NCBI RefSeq assembly: GCF_000952855.1
Contig: NZ_JSVU01000001.1
Location: 248,001 to 312,000 of the forward strand
Source: Aequorivita vladivostokensis
GTDB taxonomy: Bacteria > Bacteroidota > Bacteroidia > Flavobacteriales > Flavobacteriaceae
Length of the DNA: 64,000 nucleotides
Direction: 5' to 3'
Shown one piece after another: positions 37,448 through 46,977 of the stretch. The notes beneath the pieces were generated by a model. The model did no database searches, was not told the DNA's origin, and saw nothing but the letters and a program-made list of their open reading frames with translations. Made by a program: the position numbers and the translations under genes. Within the stretch, counting starts at the first letter, position 1. The number at the start of each line of letters is the position of its first letter.

Positions 37448-37905
37448 TGAGGGTTTTTAGGCTATCCAGAAAAAAATACGCCAATGATCTAAGTGGAAAG
37501 GGTGCTGCCAAATTTGGGAACCGCTGGAACAGTAAAGGCGTTGAGATGCTGTATACTGCCGAGAGTAGGGCGCTTGCAATGGCAGAAGTAATTGTACATT
37601 TAAGCATAGCTTCCCTCCCCGACGACTATATGATGATTGAAATAGAAATTCCTAGAAACGTCGAAATAGAAACTTTGTCCGCCCGACGTTTGGCCACCGG
37701 TTGGAATACAAACCCGCCCAAGCTAAATACACAAAATATTGGCGATGAATTCATACGGGCCAATAATAATTGCGTGCTCAAAGTGCCTTCGGCCGTGGTG
37801 AAAGGGGATTTCAATTATTTGCTCAACCCGAATCATAAAGACATTAAAAAGATTAAAATTATAGAAATCACCGACTTTCCTTTTGACGAAAGGATTTTTA
37901 ATTAG
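37447..37905 (+). CDS. RES-domain toxin (NAD+ phosphorylase family)
   Basis: The protein has 152 residues. The RES domain opens with MRVFRLSRKKYA and contains GAAKFGNRWNSKG and YTAESRALAMAEV, which hold the Arg, Tyr and Glu residues typical of the active site. Characterised members (for example MbcT) degrade NAD+ by phosphorolysis. The gene begins on the last base of the antitoxin stop codon. The 22-bp gap to the GNAT-nitrilase gene suggests that gene may be read from the same transcript. Confidence 0.9.
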   Translation: MRVFRLSRKKYANDLSGKGAAKFGNRWNSKGVEMLYTAESRALAMAEVIVHLSIASLPDDYMMIEIEIPRNVEIETLSARRLATGWNTNPPKLNTQNIGDEFIRANNNCVLKVPSAVVKGDFNYLLNPNHKDIKKIKIIEITDFPFDERIFN

Positions 37906-37927
37906 AAACACACATCCCAAAAATTAT

Positions 37928-39466
37928 ATGGAACCTAAAAAGATTGAAAATATTGAACTTAAGTTTTTAACCATAAAAGACTATGAAGCCCTGAAAAAGG
38001 CAACTATTCAATCTTATGGGGGTATGCCAAATAGCTATTGGAAGATCAACGAAATAGGAAACCTCATAGACATCTTCCCAGAAGGACAAGTGGTTATTAT
38101 GGCCGATGGCGAAATTGCCGGTTGTGCGCTCTCCATTATTGTTGACTTTGATGAATTGGGAGAAAAACATACCTACAAAGACATTACAGACGACCCCAAT
38201 TTTAAAATACACGACCCCGAAGGCGATGTGCTCTATGGAATAGATGTTTTTATCCGTCCAGATTTTCGGGGATTGCGTTTAGGACGAAGATTATACGATT
38301 ATAGAAAGGAACTTTGCGAAAACCTAAATCTGAAAAGCATCGTTTTCGGGGGAAGAATGCCAAATTATCATTTACACGCAGATAAACTTTCGCCAAAACA
38401 ATACATTGAAAAAGTAAAGCGCAAACAGATTGACGATCCCGTTTTAAACTTTCAAATTTCCAACGACTTTCACCCAGTGCGCGTATTAAAAGGCTATTTG
38501 GAAGGCGACAAGGCTTCGGGGGAGTTTGCGGTTTTAATGGAATGGGACAATATTTACTATACCAAACCCGAGAAAAAACCAAAGCCTTCTGCGATAAAAA
38601 GTATTGTTAGGTTGGGGTTAATCCAGTGGCAAATGCGTAGCTATTCCGGCATGGAGGAGTTGATGCACCAAGCAGAGTATTTTATAGATTCTGTGGCTGG
38701 GTACCGCTGCGATTTTGCTATGTTTCCAGAGTTCTTCAACGCTCCGCTTATGGCAAAATACAACCATATGAGCGAGCCAGATGCCATTCGCGAATTGGCT
38801 AAATATACTAAGGAAATTACTGAAAGACTTTCACAGCTTTCAATTTCGTACAATATCAATATTATAACTGGGAGTATGCCCGAAATGGTCCGCGGCAAGC
38901 TTTACAACGTAGGTTATTTATGTCGTCGCGACGGAAGTGTGGAACGTTACGAAAAGATTCACGTTACGCCAGACGAAGAACGCGTTTGGGGAATGGTAAA
39001 CGGTAATTCCCTAAAAACTTTCGATACTGATTGTGGAAAAATTGGGGTGCTGATTTGTTATGATTCAGAATTCCCCGAACTCTCAAGATTGCTTTCTGAT
39101 GAGGGAATGGACATCTTATTTGTTCCATTTCTTACAGATACTCAGAACGGCTATTCTCGCGTAAGACTTTGCGCCCAGGCACGAGCTGTAGAAAACGAAT
39201 GTTATGTAGCTATTGCAGGAAGCGTGGGCAACCTGCCCAAGGTGCATAACATGGATATACAATACGCCCAAAGCGCAGTATTCACGCCTTGTGATTTCTC
39301 TTTTCCCAACAATGGAATTAAAGCCGAAGCAACCCCAAACACCGAAATGATATTGGTGGCCGATGTCGACATAGATTTGCTTCGGGAACTGCACACTTTC
39401 GGAGCTGTTCGTAATTTGAAGGATAGAAGAAAAGACTTCTACAGATTGGAAAGAGTAAAAAAATAG
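37928..39466 (+). CDS. GNAT acetyltransferase-nitrilase fusion protein
   Basis: The protein has 512 residues. An N-terminal GNAT domain (about 10-215) shows the acetyl-CoA loop RPDFRGLRLGRRL. A C-terminal carbon-nitrogen hydrolase domain (about 225-505) has a full Glu-Lys-Cys triad (FPEFF, YEKIHV and LICYDSEF). This two-domain family is annotated only as bifunctional GNAT/carbon-nitrogen hydrolase. Proximity to speA-speB and the nitrilase relation to N-carbamoylputrescine amidase suggest polyamine metabolism, but this is inference. ATG at 37928 is used; an upstream in-frame start would sit inside the toxin gene. Confidence 0.88.
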   Translation: MEPKKIENIELKFLTIKDYEALKKATIQSYGGMPNSYWKINEIGNLIDIFPEGQVVIMADGEIAGCALSIIVDFDELGEKHTYKDITDDPNFKIHDPEGDVLYGIDVFIRPDFRGLRLGRRLYDYRKELCENLNLKSIVFGGRMPNYHLHADKLSPKQYIEKVKRKQIDDPVLNFQISNDFHPVRVLKGYLEGDKASGEFAVLMEWDNIYYTKPEKKPKPSAIKSIVRLGLIQWQMRSYSGMEELMHQAEYFIDSVAGYRCDFAMFPEFFNAPLMAKYNHMSEPDAIRELAKYTKEITERLSQLSISYNINIITGSMPEMVRGKLYNVGYLCRRDGSVERYEKIHVTPDEERVWGMVNGNSLKTFDTDCGKIGVLICYDSEFPELSRLLSDEGMDILFVPFLTDTQNGYSRVRLCAQARAVENECYVAIAGSVGNLPKVHNMDIQYAQSAVFTPCDFSFPNNGIKAEATPNTEMILVADVDIDLLRELHTFGAVRNLKDRRKDFYRLERVKK

Positions 39467-39473
39467 TTGCTGT

Positions 39474-39500
39474 CCTGCAAGGTTTTTAAAATCTTGCAGG
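39474..39500. repeat. Hairpin between converging genes
   Basis: CCTGCAAG (39474-39481) pairs with CTTGCAGG (39493-39500) across an 11-nt AT loop. It covers the 3' end of the mannosyltransferase gene and lies just after the GNAT-nitrilase stop. It could act as a bidirectional terminator. Confidence 0.6.
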
Positions 39501-40871
39501 TTTCAAATTTGTTGGAACAATGATTTCCCAAATCGCAACTCCTATAACAACAATATATTCCATAGCAACCAACCAAAGCTTTTCATCAAAACCATTTTCG
39601 CCATAAGCAGAATAGCTTAGCATTACCATAAAACTCCAAACTATCGGAAATTTATATTTTGTAAAAACTGAAAGTAAAAGTGGAGTGGCAACGTACCACG
39701 GATGCACAGTGGTGGAAAGTAAAAAGTAAAACGAAATTGCAAAAAGCATCCCGGTCATCAATTCCTGTGGCGTTTTATTTTTTCTGAAAAAAGCGATCGC
39801 CAGAACAAAAAGTAATACTAGAACAGGCAGAATCTTTCCAGTAGTTTCTATAATATTCCATCCTACAACTTGAAACCCAATCCAGCGGATTATGTAGTAC
39901 ATACTCGCATTGAATTCAAAATTCTGGAACCAAAGTCCGATGGTCGAGGAGAAATTCTGAATAAATTCTGAAGAAAGAAAGGGTAGAAATGTAAGTACTA
40001 CGGTAAATCCGATAACTGAATAAAATCCCACGAGTTTTTTAATCGAAACCCCAAAGATTTCTAAAACCTTTTGGGTTTTTTCATTAGTGAAATATTTCAA
40101 AAACAAAGGCAAAAACAATAACGGAAGCAATTTCACGGAAACAGAAATTCCAATCAAAACGGCTGCCCAAAACCATTTTCCTTTGAATAATAAATATAGT
40201 GCCCAAACAAAAAAGAAAAGCATTACCCCTTCAAAATGAAGATTTCCAGTAAGCTCAATGATGATAAAAGGATTTAGAAAATACCAAAAGATGTTTTTAA
40301 TTGGAAGGTTCAACTTTTCTAAAAGTTTCTTTCCGAAGTAAAGAATTCCAACATCTGCCAAAATAATCAGCACGCGCAGCACAATCACGGAGCCCATAAT
40401 ACTTTTCCCCGCAAACAGTGCGGCAACTGCAAAAAACAATTGGTTAATTGGTGGGTAATTGCTGAAGTGACTTGCATTTAGAGCACCCATTCCGTCAATT
40501 AATTGTTGGGATTGTTCAATTGTCACTCCGAGCGCAGGCGAGGAGCTGGGTGTGAACAAGTACGGACTAACCCCCTGAATCAATAACCGCCCATCCCACA
40601 GAAACCGATAGAAATCCTGTGAAAGATTCGGAATTGCAGGAATAAGAATTAATCTAAAAACAATTCCTAAACTGGCTAAAAACCAAAAATAGTCCCGAGA
40701 CTTCGGGATAAATTTTTCAATAAAAAGATAGGTGATGATGAAAAGTGCACCGTAGAGTGAAATGAGTTTTGTAAAATCACTTCGCTCCAAATCATACCCA
40801 AAACTGATGTAAAACGCGACTGATAGTATCGCAAATAGAAGCGGGATCTTATATAATTTAATGAAATTCAA
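39486..40871 (-). CDS. GT87-like membrane mannosyltransferase
   Basis: The protein has 461 residues with about eleven hydrophobic segments throughout. It fits the polyprenol-phosphate-dependent mannosyltransferase group (DUF2029/GT87-like). A first-loop acidic region (NLSQDFYRFLWDGRLL, with an Asp typical of GT-C enzymes) and a later VHPWYVATPLLLS segment are seen. The start is TTG at 40871; no ATG is available. It would transfer a sugar from a lipid-linked donor on the outer face of the membrane. The acceptor is unknown. Confidence 0.82.
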   Translation of the reverse strand: MNFIKLYKIPLLFAILSVAFYISFGYDLERSDFTKLISLYGALFIITYLFIEKFIPKSRDYFWFLASLGIVFRLILIPAIPNLSQDFYRFLWDGRLLIQGVSPYLFTPSSSPALGVTIEQSQQLIDGMGALNASHFSNYPPINQLFFAVAALFAGKSIMGSVIVLRVLIILADVGILYFGKKLLEKLNLPIKNIFWYFLNPFIIIELTGNLHFEGVMLFFFVWALYLLFKGKWFWAAVLIGISVSVKLLPLLFLPLFLKYFTNEKTQKVLEIFGVSIKKLVGFYSVIGFTVVLTFLPFLSSEFIQNFSSTIGLWFQNFEFNASMYYIIRWIGFQVVGWNIIETTGKILPVLVLLFVLAIAFFRKNKTPQELMTGMLFAISFYFLLSTTVHPWYVATPLLLSVFTKYKFPIVWSFMVMLSYSAYGENGFDEKLWLVAMEYIVVIGVAIWEIIVPTNLKPARF

Positions 40872-40887
40872 GTTTCTAATTTATAAG

Positions 40888-40907
40888 ATTCCTGCCTTCG
40901 CAGGAAT
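40888..40907. repeat. ATTCCTGC-type short palindrome, copy 1
   Basis: ATTCCTGC and GCAGGAAT are separated by CTTC. It lies between the mannosyltransferase and the TolB-like gene. The same stem recurs at 45102, and degenerate copies occur at 53755 and 23451. Confidence 0.8.
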
Positions 40908-40909
40908 AA

Positions 40910-42037
40910 TTAATCCTGCCATTCGGCAATAAAAAGATTGGTGTCGCGCCCGCCGCCATTATTTCTATTTGAAGAAAAAGCTAACTTTTTCCCGTCATTC
41001 GAAAAAACTGGAAAAGCATCAAAAGTCCTTCCGTGCGTAACGCGTTCCAGGTTTTTTCCATCAATATCAATTAAATACAGATTAAACGGGAATCCTCGTT
41101 CCGCTTCAAAATTACTGGAGAACAAAATCTTTTCGCCCGAAGGATGAAAGAACGGTGCCCAATTGGCGTTGCCCAAATGAGTCAATTGGCGAAGCTCGCT
41201 GCCATCGGCATTGCAGATAAACAGCTCCATTTCAGTGGGCTGCACCAAACCTTGGGCGAGCAAATCTTTATATTCCTTAATTTCTTTCTCAGTTTCGGGG
41301 CGCGATGCACGAAAAATCAATTTTGAACCATCCGGTGAAAAGAAGGCGCCGCCGTCGTAGCCCAATTCGTTAGTAATCTGTTTTACGTTTTTTCCATCGA
41401 TATCCATAGTGTACAATTCCAAATCGCCACTGCGCATGGAAGTGAAAACAATTTTATCGCCTTTGGGCGAAACGGTTGCTTCGGCATCGTAACCCGGTTC
41501 GTTAGTGAGTTGGGCAGTTATATTTCCTTCCAAATCGGCAACAAAAATATCGAAGCTGTCATAAACTGGCCACACGTATTTGCCATCCCTTTTAAGTGGA
41601 ACTTCTGGGCAATTTTCATCTTTTAAATGTGTGCTTCCGTAAACAATATGTTTTCCGTCCGGCAGAAAATAACTGCAAGTAGTTCGGCCTTTGCCGGTGC
41701 TTATCATTGGGGGTTGTTTGTCTTTAAAAGTTTCCTCAGCGTTCATCAAAAACATTTGGTCGCAGTTTACGCCCCAGTTTTTATAGTTGCTTTGGAAGAT
41801 GAGCTTGCTGTCGTCAAAGCTCCAATACGCTTCGGCATTATCTCCACCAAAAGTAACTTGACGGATACTTTTGAAATGCTTTTCTTCGGGATAAATTAGC
41901 GTGTCATTTGTAGCGGGATCCAATACTACGGTCGTGGTTTTTTCAGCTGAACCGGCCGATTCATTTTCTGCTCTTTTCACTTCCTTTTTACAACTCGCAA
42001 ATACTGAAACGATAAGCAGGGTATAGAATATTTTCAT
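40910..42037 (-). CDS. TolB-like beta-propeller lipoprotein
   Basis: The protein has 375 residues. A lipoprotein signal (VSVFASC, lipid Cys16) is followed by repeated WD40-like PD40 blades (for example GDKIVFTSMRSGDLELYTMD and GKKLAFSSNRNNGG). The start at 42037 places ATG at the signal peptide; a longer frame from 42172 is not credible because it runs into the divergent peptidase gene. Only 31 bp separate it from the M28 peptidase lipoprotein on the opposite strand. Function is likely structural or binding in the envelope; no catalytic residues are seen. Confidence 0.88.
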   Translation of the reverse strand: MKIFYTLLIVSVFASCKKEVKRAENESAGSAEKTTTVVLDPATNDTLIYPEEKHFKSIRQVTFGGDNAEAYWSFDDSKLIFQSNYKNWGVNCDQMFLMNAEETFKDKQPPMISTGKGRTTCSYFLPDGKHIVYGSTHLKDENCPEVPLKRDGKYVWPVYDSFDIFVADLEGNITAQLTNEPGYDAEATVSPKGDKIVFTSMRSGDLELYTMDIDGKNVKQITNELGYDGGAFFSPDGSKLIFRASRPETEKEIKEYKDLLAQGLVQPTEMELFICNADGSELRQLTHLGNANWAPFFHPSGEKILFSSNFEAERGFPFNLYLIDIDGKNLERVTHGRTFDAFPVFSNDGKKLAFSSNRNNGGGRDTNLFIAEWQD

Positions 42038-42045
42038 TTTTAATG

Positions 42046-42063
42046 TACTTTTGAGCAAAAGTA
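42046..42063. promoter_or_regulatory. Palindromic pair of divergent promoter boxes
   Basis: TACTTTTG on the plus strand (42046-42053) and TACTTTTG on the minus strand (42063-42056) form the 18-bp palindrome TACTTTTGAGCAAAAGTA in the 31-bp gap between two divergent lipoprotein genes. Both match TAnnTTTG. No well-spaced TTG is seen on either strand. Confidence 0.6.
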
Positions 42064-42068
42064 ATGAT

Positions 42069-43298
42069 ATGCGTGCAATTTTAGTAATATTAATAGCAAT
42101 AGTAGTTTTTTCCTGTAAAGAAACGCAGGTGAATTCCGTATCTATGAAAGAAGACGTTGCCATCTTGGCCAACGATAGTTTAAACGGAAGAAAAACTGGT
42201 TCTGATGGCGAAAGGAAGGCTGCAAATTACATAGCCAAGCGGTTTGAAGATTTAGGATTGCAACCCAAAGGTTCGGAAGGATTTTTTCAAAAATTCACTT
42301 ATAAGGCCAGTAAAAATCCACATCAGGAAGCTGAATTTACTGCAGAAAATAACGATAGTACCGAGACGGGACAAAACGTGATTGCATATTTAGATAACAA
42401 AGCGGAAAATACCGTAGTAATCGGCGCCCATTACGACCATTTGGGAATGGGCGGCGAAGGTTCGTTGTATCGCGAGGGGGAAGCAATACACAACGGTGCG
42501 GACGATAACGCGAGTGGTGTTGCGATGATGCTGCATTTGGCAGATTCGCTTCAAAAGAAAGGTTCCCCGAAAAATAACAACTACCTTTTCATTGCTTTTT
42601 CTGGGGAAGAAGAGGGGTTATTGGGTTCAAATTATTTCGTTAAAAATCCAACTATTGATACTAAAAAAGTAACTTATATGCTGAATATGGATATGGTGGG
42701 AAGGCTTAATTCTGAAAATACTTTAGCAGTTTACGGCGTGGGAACTTCGCCTATTTTTAAACAAGCCGTAAATGCGAATGCCAGGGAATTAAAAATTGCC
42801 GAAAACGAAAGCGGTGTAGGTCCGAGCGACCACACTTCGTTTTATTTGGCAGATATTCCCGTGTTGCATTTTTTCACTGGGCAGCACGAAGACTACCATA
42901 AACCCAGCGATGACGCTGAAAAGGTGAATTTTGAGGGAATGAAAATAGTTTCAAATTACATTTTCAGCATAATAAAAGATTTGGATAACCAGCCCAAACT
43001 TCCTTTCAAAAAAACCAAAAATGAAAGCGAAGTGGTGCCAGAATTTAAAGTGACGTTGGGCGTGGTTCCCGATTATCTTTTCAGCGGAAAAGGGATGCGA
43101 ATTGATGGTGTAAGTGAAGACAAACCAGCCCAAAAAGCAGGACTTCAAAAAGGCGACATTGTTGTAAAAATGGGCGATTTTGAAGTAACCGATATGATGA
43201 GCTATATGAAGAGTCTTTCAAAATTTGAAAAGGGGCAGACAGCAAAAATAACTATCGAAAGGGGTGGGGAATTGAAGGAGATTTCCGTTACATTTTAG
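42069..43298 (+). CDS. M28 family metallopeptidase lipoprotein with PDZ domain
   Basis: The protein has 409 residues with a lipid-attachment Cys16 (IVVFSC). The M28 aminopeptidase domain (about 30-300) has the zinc ligands in order: GAHYDH, GADDNASG, SGEEEG, NMDMVGR and HEDYHKPSDD. A PDZ domain (about 320-405, AQKAGLQKGDIVVKM) follows. It is a surface or periplasmic exopeptidase. ATG at 42069 is preferred to a TTG six codons upstream, inside the promoter box. It shares a palindromic promoter region with the divergent TolB-like lipoprotein. Confidence 0.92.
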   Translation: MRAILVILIAIVVFSCKETQVNSVSMKEDVAILANDSLNGRKTGSDGERKAANYIAKRFEDLGLQPKGSEGFFQKFTYKASKNPHQEAEFTAENNDSTETGQNVIAYLDNKAENTVVIGAHYDHLGMGGEGSLYREGEAIHNGADDNASGVAMMLHLADSLQKKGSPKNNNYLFIAFSGEEEGLLGSNYFVKNPTIDTKKVTYMLNMDMVGRLNSENTLAVYGVGTSPIFKQAVNANARELKIAENESGVGPSDHTSFYLADIPVLHFFTGQHEDYHKPSDDAEKVNFEGMKIVSNYIFSIIKDLDNQPKLPFKKTKNESEVVPEFKVTLGVVPDYLFSGKGMRIDGVSEDKPAQKAGLQKGDIVVKMGDFEVTDMMSYMKSLSKFEKGQTAKITIERGGELKEISVTF

Positions 43299-43315
43299 GA
43301 TTTCTTCAAATAAAA

Positions 43316-43348
43316 AAACCTAACAAGACTCTAAGTTCTGTTAGGTTT
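43316..43348. terminator. Bidirectional terminator hairpin between M28 peptidase and groEL
   Basis: A perfect 10-bp stem (AAACCTAACA at 43316-43325, TGTTAGGTTT at 43339-43348) has A-rich flank on one side, giving a T-run on the minus strand. It can end both the plus-strand peptidase and the minus-strand groESL transcript. Confidence 0.75.
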
Positions 43349-43392
43349 AATTTCGTACTGAGTACAGACAAGATCTGCCTTGTCACAGTACG

Positions 43393-43439
43393 GCCAAGGC
43401 ATTCCTTAGGGCAGATAAAGCCAAGGCATGCCTTGGCTT
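43393..43439. repeat. Palindrome and its degenerate copy downstream of groEL
   Basis: A perfect 22-bp palindrome occupies 43418-43439 (arms AAGCCAAGGCA and TGCCTTGGCTT, no loop). A degenerate copy (GCCAAGGCATTCCTTAGG) lies at 43393-43410. It is adjacent to the groEL stop codon at 43447. Confidence 0.8.
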
Positions 43440-43446
43440 ATCGATG

Positions 43447-45099
<1,653 letters not shown>

Positions 45100-45101
45100 T
45101 C

Positions 45102-45121
45102 ATTCCTGCGGAGGCAGGAAT
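45102..45121. repeat. ATTCCTGC-type short palindrome, copy 2
   Basis: ATTCCTGC and GCAGGAAT are separated by GGAG, in the groES-groEL spacer. It has the same stem as the copy at 40888. Confidence 0.8.
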
Positions 45122-45226
45122 CTTTTGGTTAATACTTATAATTTCTAAATTTTTTGCTTTTGAAGAAATTCCAAAAATAAAATTCCAAATTCCAAAGTTT
45201 GGAATTTGGTGCTTGTATTTTGGAAT

Positions 45227-45502
45227 TTAAATTATCGCGAGTATGTCGTCCTCGCGCATGATGAGATAGTCTTTGCCGTCAAATTTCAATTCGCTGCCGG
45301 AGTATTTTCCGTAAAGAACGGTATCGCCGACCTTCACGGTCATTTTGTGGTCTTCTTTGCCTTTGCCCACAGCTACTACTTTTCCTTGTTGTGGTTTTTC
45401 TTTTGCGGAATCTGGAATGTAAATACCAGATGCGGTTTTAGTTTCAGCCTCTTCTGGCTGAACCAATACGCGGTCTGCGAGTGGTTGAATTTTTAATGCC
45501 AT
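45227..45502 (-). CDS. groES: Co-chaperonin GroES
   Basis: The protein has 91 residues with [20 protein letters not shown] at the N-terminus and the mobile-loop sequence [27 protein letters not shown] completes the fold. It caps the GroEL ring. The upstream region contains a candidate sigma-54 promoter (45557-45572) rather than the CIRCE element seen in many other phyla. Confidence 0.97.
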   Translation of the reverse strand: MALKIQPLADRVLVQPEEAETKTASGIYIPDSAKEKPQQGKVVAVGKGKEDHKMTVKVGDTVLYGKYSGSELKFDGKDYLIMREDDILAII

Positions 45503-45556
45503 TTCAATTTTATTTTTTAGTTGTTAAACTTAAGTTTAAATGTTTGCTTGCTAATT

Positions 45557-45572
45557 GGCAGAAATTGTGCCA
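45557..45572 (-). promoter_or_regulatory. Candidate sigma-54 promoter of groES-groEL
   Basis: On the minus strand the sequence TGGCACAATTTCTGCC matches the sigma-54 consensus TGGCAC-N5-TTGC at nine of ten positions (C for the first T of the -12 element). GG and GC have the correct spacing. The predicted start lies about 45 nt before the groES ATG. Confidence 0.55.
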
Positions 45573-45601
45573 CTGCCCATAAACTGACATATTCCAAAAT
45601 A

Positions 45602-45632
45602 AAAATGCCAGCTTGTCAGAAGCTGGCATTTT
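45602..45632. terminator. Terminator-like hairpin at the groES side of the island
   Basis: The 13-bp perfect stem AAAATGCCAGCTT (45602-45614) / AAGCTGGCATTTT (45620-45632) has the loop GTCAG. It lies upstream of groES with no gene directly ending there. The stem is nearly identical to the hairpin at 50559-50590. Confidence 0.75.
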
Positions 45633-45928
45633 AAATCTAATAAAAATATTAGGGAGAAAATTAATATTAACAAAGAATATAGGCTTTTATTGGGCAATTG
45701 AGTTAAAGAAAAATTAACTTTTGATTTGAAAATTTTGGTTATTCGGCGTTTTTTTTTTTAACTTAAACGAAATATTGCGATTGTCACACGCAAATTAAGT
45801 ATGATTTTATGTGTTGTTTACATCAATAAATGATAAAAACATCTCTTTATATTATTATCAAAAGCTGTGTCTTTCAATCTTAAAACCAAAGAATTAATCT
45901 TTCTAGAATTGCACAAAAACTAATTAAA
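45633..45928. other. AT-rich intergenic stretch at the island edge
   Basis: This stretch contains no gene, no strong promoter consensus and no repeat that I can support. Together with the groES promoter and hairpin it makes a 426-bp gap between groES and the damaged leucine-rich-repeat gene. Confidence 0.4.
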
Positions 45929-46960
45929 ATGAAAAACCTCTATTATACACTCCTTTTTACAATATGCTTTTCCTTTTTAGGGACCATGTAGCTTACGGCA
46001 CAGATAGTCAACATACCGGATCCAAATTTTAAAGCGGCGCTTCTCGCTGACGGTAATATTAATACCAATGGCGATGGGGAAATACAGGTTAGCGAGGCAG
46101 AGGCTGCGGTTGATGTTAGTGTTGTTGGCAACAATATTAATGATTTAACAGGTATCGAAGCATTTATCAACATAACTTTTTTAGAATGTTCCAATAATAA
46201 TTTAACATTCATTGATATTAGCAACAATCTTGAACTTGAAATTTTTGAATGTTATAATAATCAACTCACAAATATTGATATAAGCCAAAATATGGCACTA
46301 TATCAATTTGAATGCAGGTTCAACCAACTTACGAGTCTGGATTTGAGCAATAACCCCAATATTGTGCTCTTATCAATGGGCAATAATAATATTTCAGAGT
46401 TGGATTTGGTTGATAACAATGCCTTGCTCATTTTGGAATGTGCCGACACACAATTGGAAAGTCTTGATTTGAGCCATAATACTGGTCTCACCTCTTTAAT
46501 CTGTAATGATAACGATGCCTTGACATATATAAATCTTAAAAATGGTAACAATGAAAATTTGGTTTTTGATGGGCCTTTTCCGAGCAATTTTGAAAACCTA
46601 CAGAGCTTAGAGACCATTTGTATAAATGATATTAATAATACAGCACTGATAGATGAAATTACTGCGCAAGTAGGCCATCAAGTAGATTTTACGGAAGATT
46701 GTACCCTAGGTATGGCAGATGCAGATTTCAATGAAATAAGAATATATCCAGTACCCATTGGAGATAAATTATATATAAGTGCCATAACACCAATCGTACA
46801 AATGAATGTTTATAATTTATTGGGGCAAAAGGTGCTTTCAATAGCTCAAAAGAATTCCATTGTGGAAGTAAGTGTTGAAAAGCTGCCTATAGGTGTATAT
46901 GTAGTAATGCTACAAGACACTAACGGACGTGTTAGTGCCAAGAAAGTAGTAAGAAGATGA
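45929..46960 (+). pseudogene. Leucine-rich-repeat T9SS type A protein with in-frame TAG in its signal peptide
   Basis: The frame starts at ATG 45929 and encodes a normal-looking signal peptide (MKNLYYTLLFTICFSFLG). It stops at codon 21 (TAG at 45989-45991), then continues open in the same frame to 46960. After the stop the sequence resumes with LTAQIVNIPDPNFKAALL, the usual post-signal start of secreted LRR proteins of this group. It continues with repeats of the form LTSLDLSNNPNI and ends in a T9SS type A sorting domain (about the last 75 residues, IYPVPIGDKLYIS). TGG or another sense codon was probably lost by one substitution. Internal starts (for example 46292) would lack the signal peptide and so could not be secreted. 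Confidence 0.85.
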
Positions 46961-46977
46961 ATTTAATTTAAGGAATT

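Noticed and set aside
45989-45991. TAG as pyrrolysine or programmed read-through
   Set aside because: There is no sign of recoding elsewhere in the window, and the codon lies in a signal peptide where a special residue makes no sense. Nonsense mutation or sequencing error is simpler.
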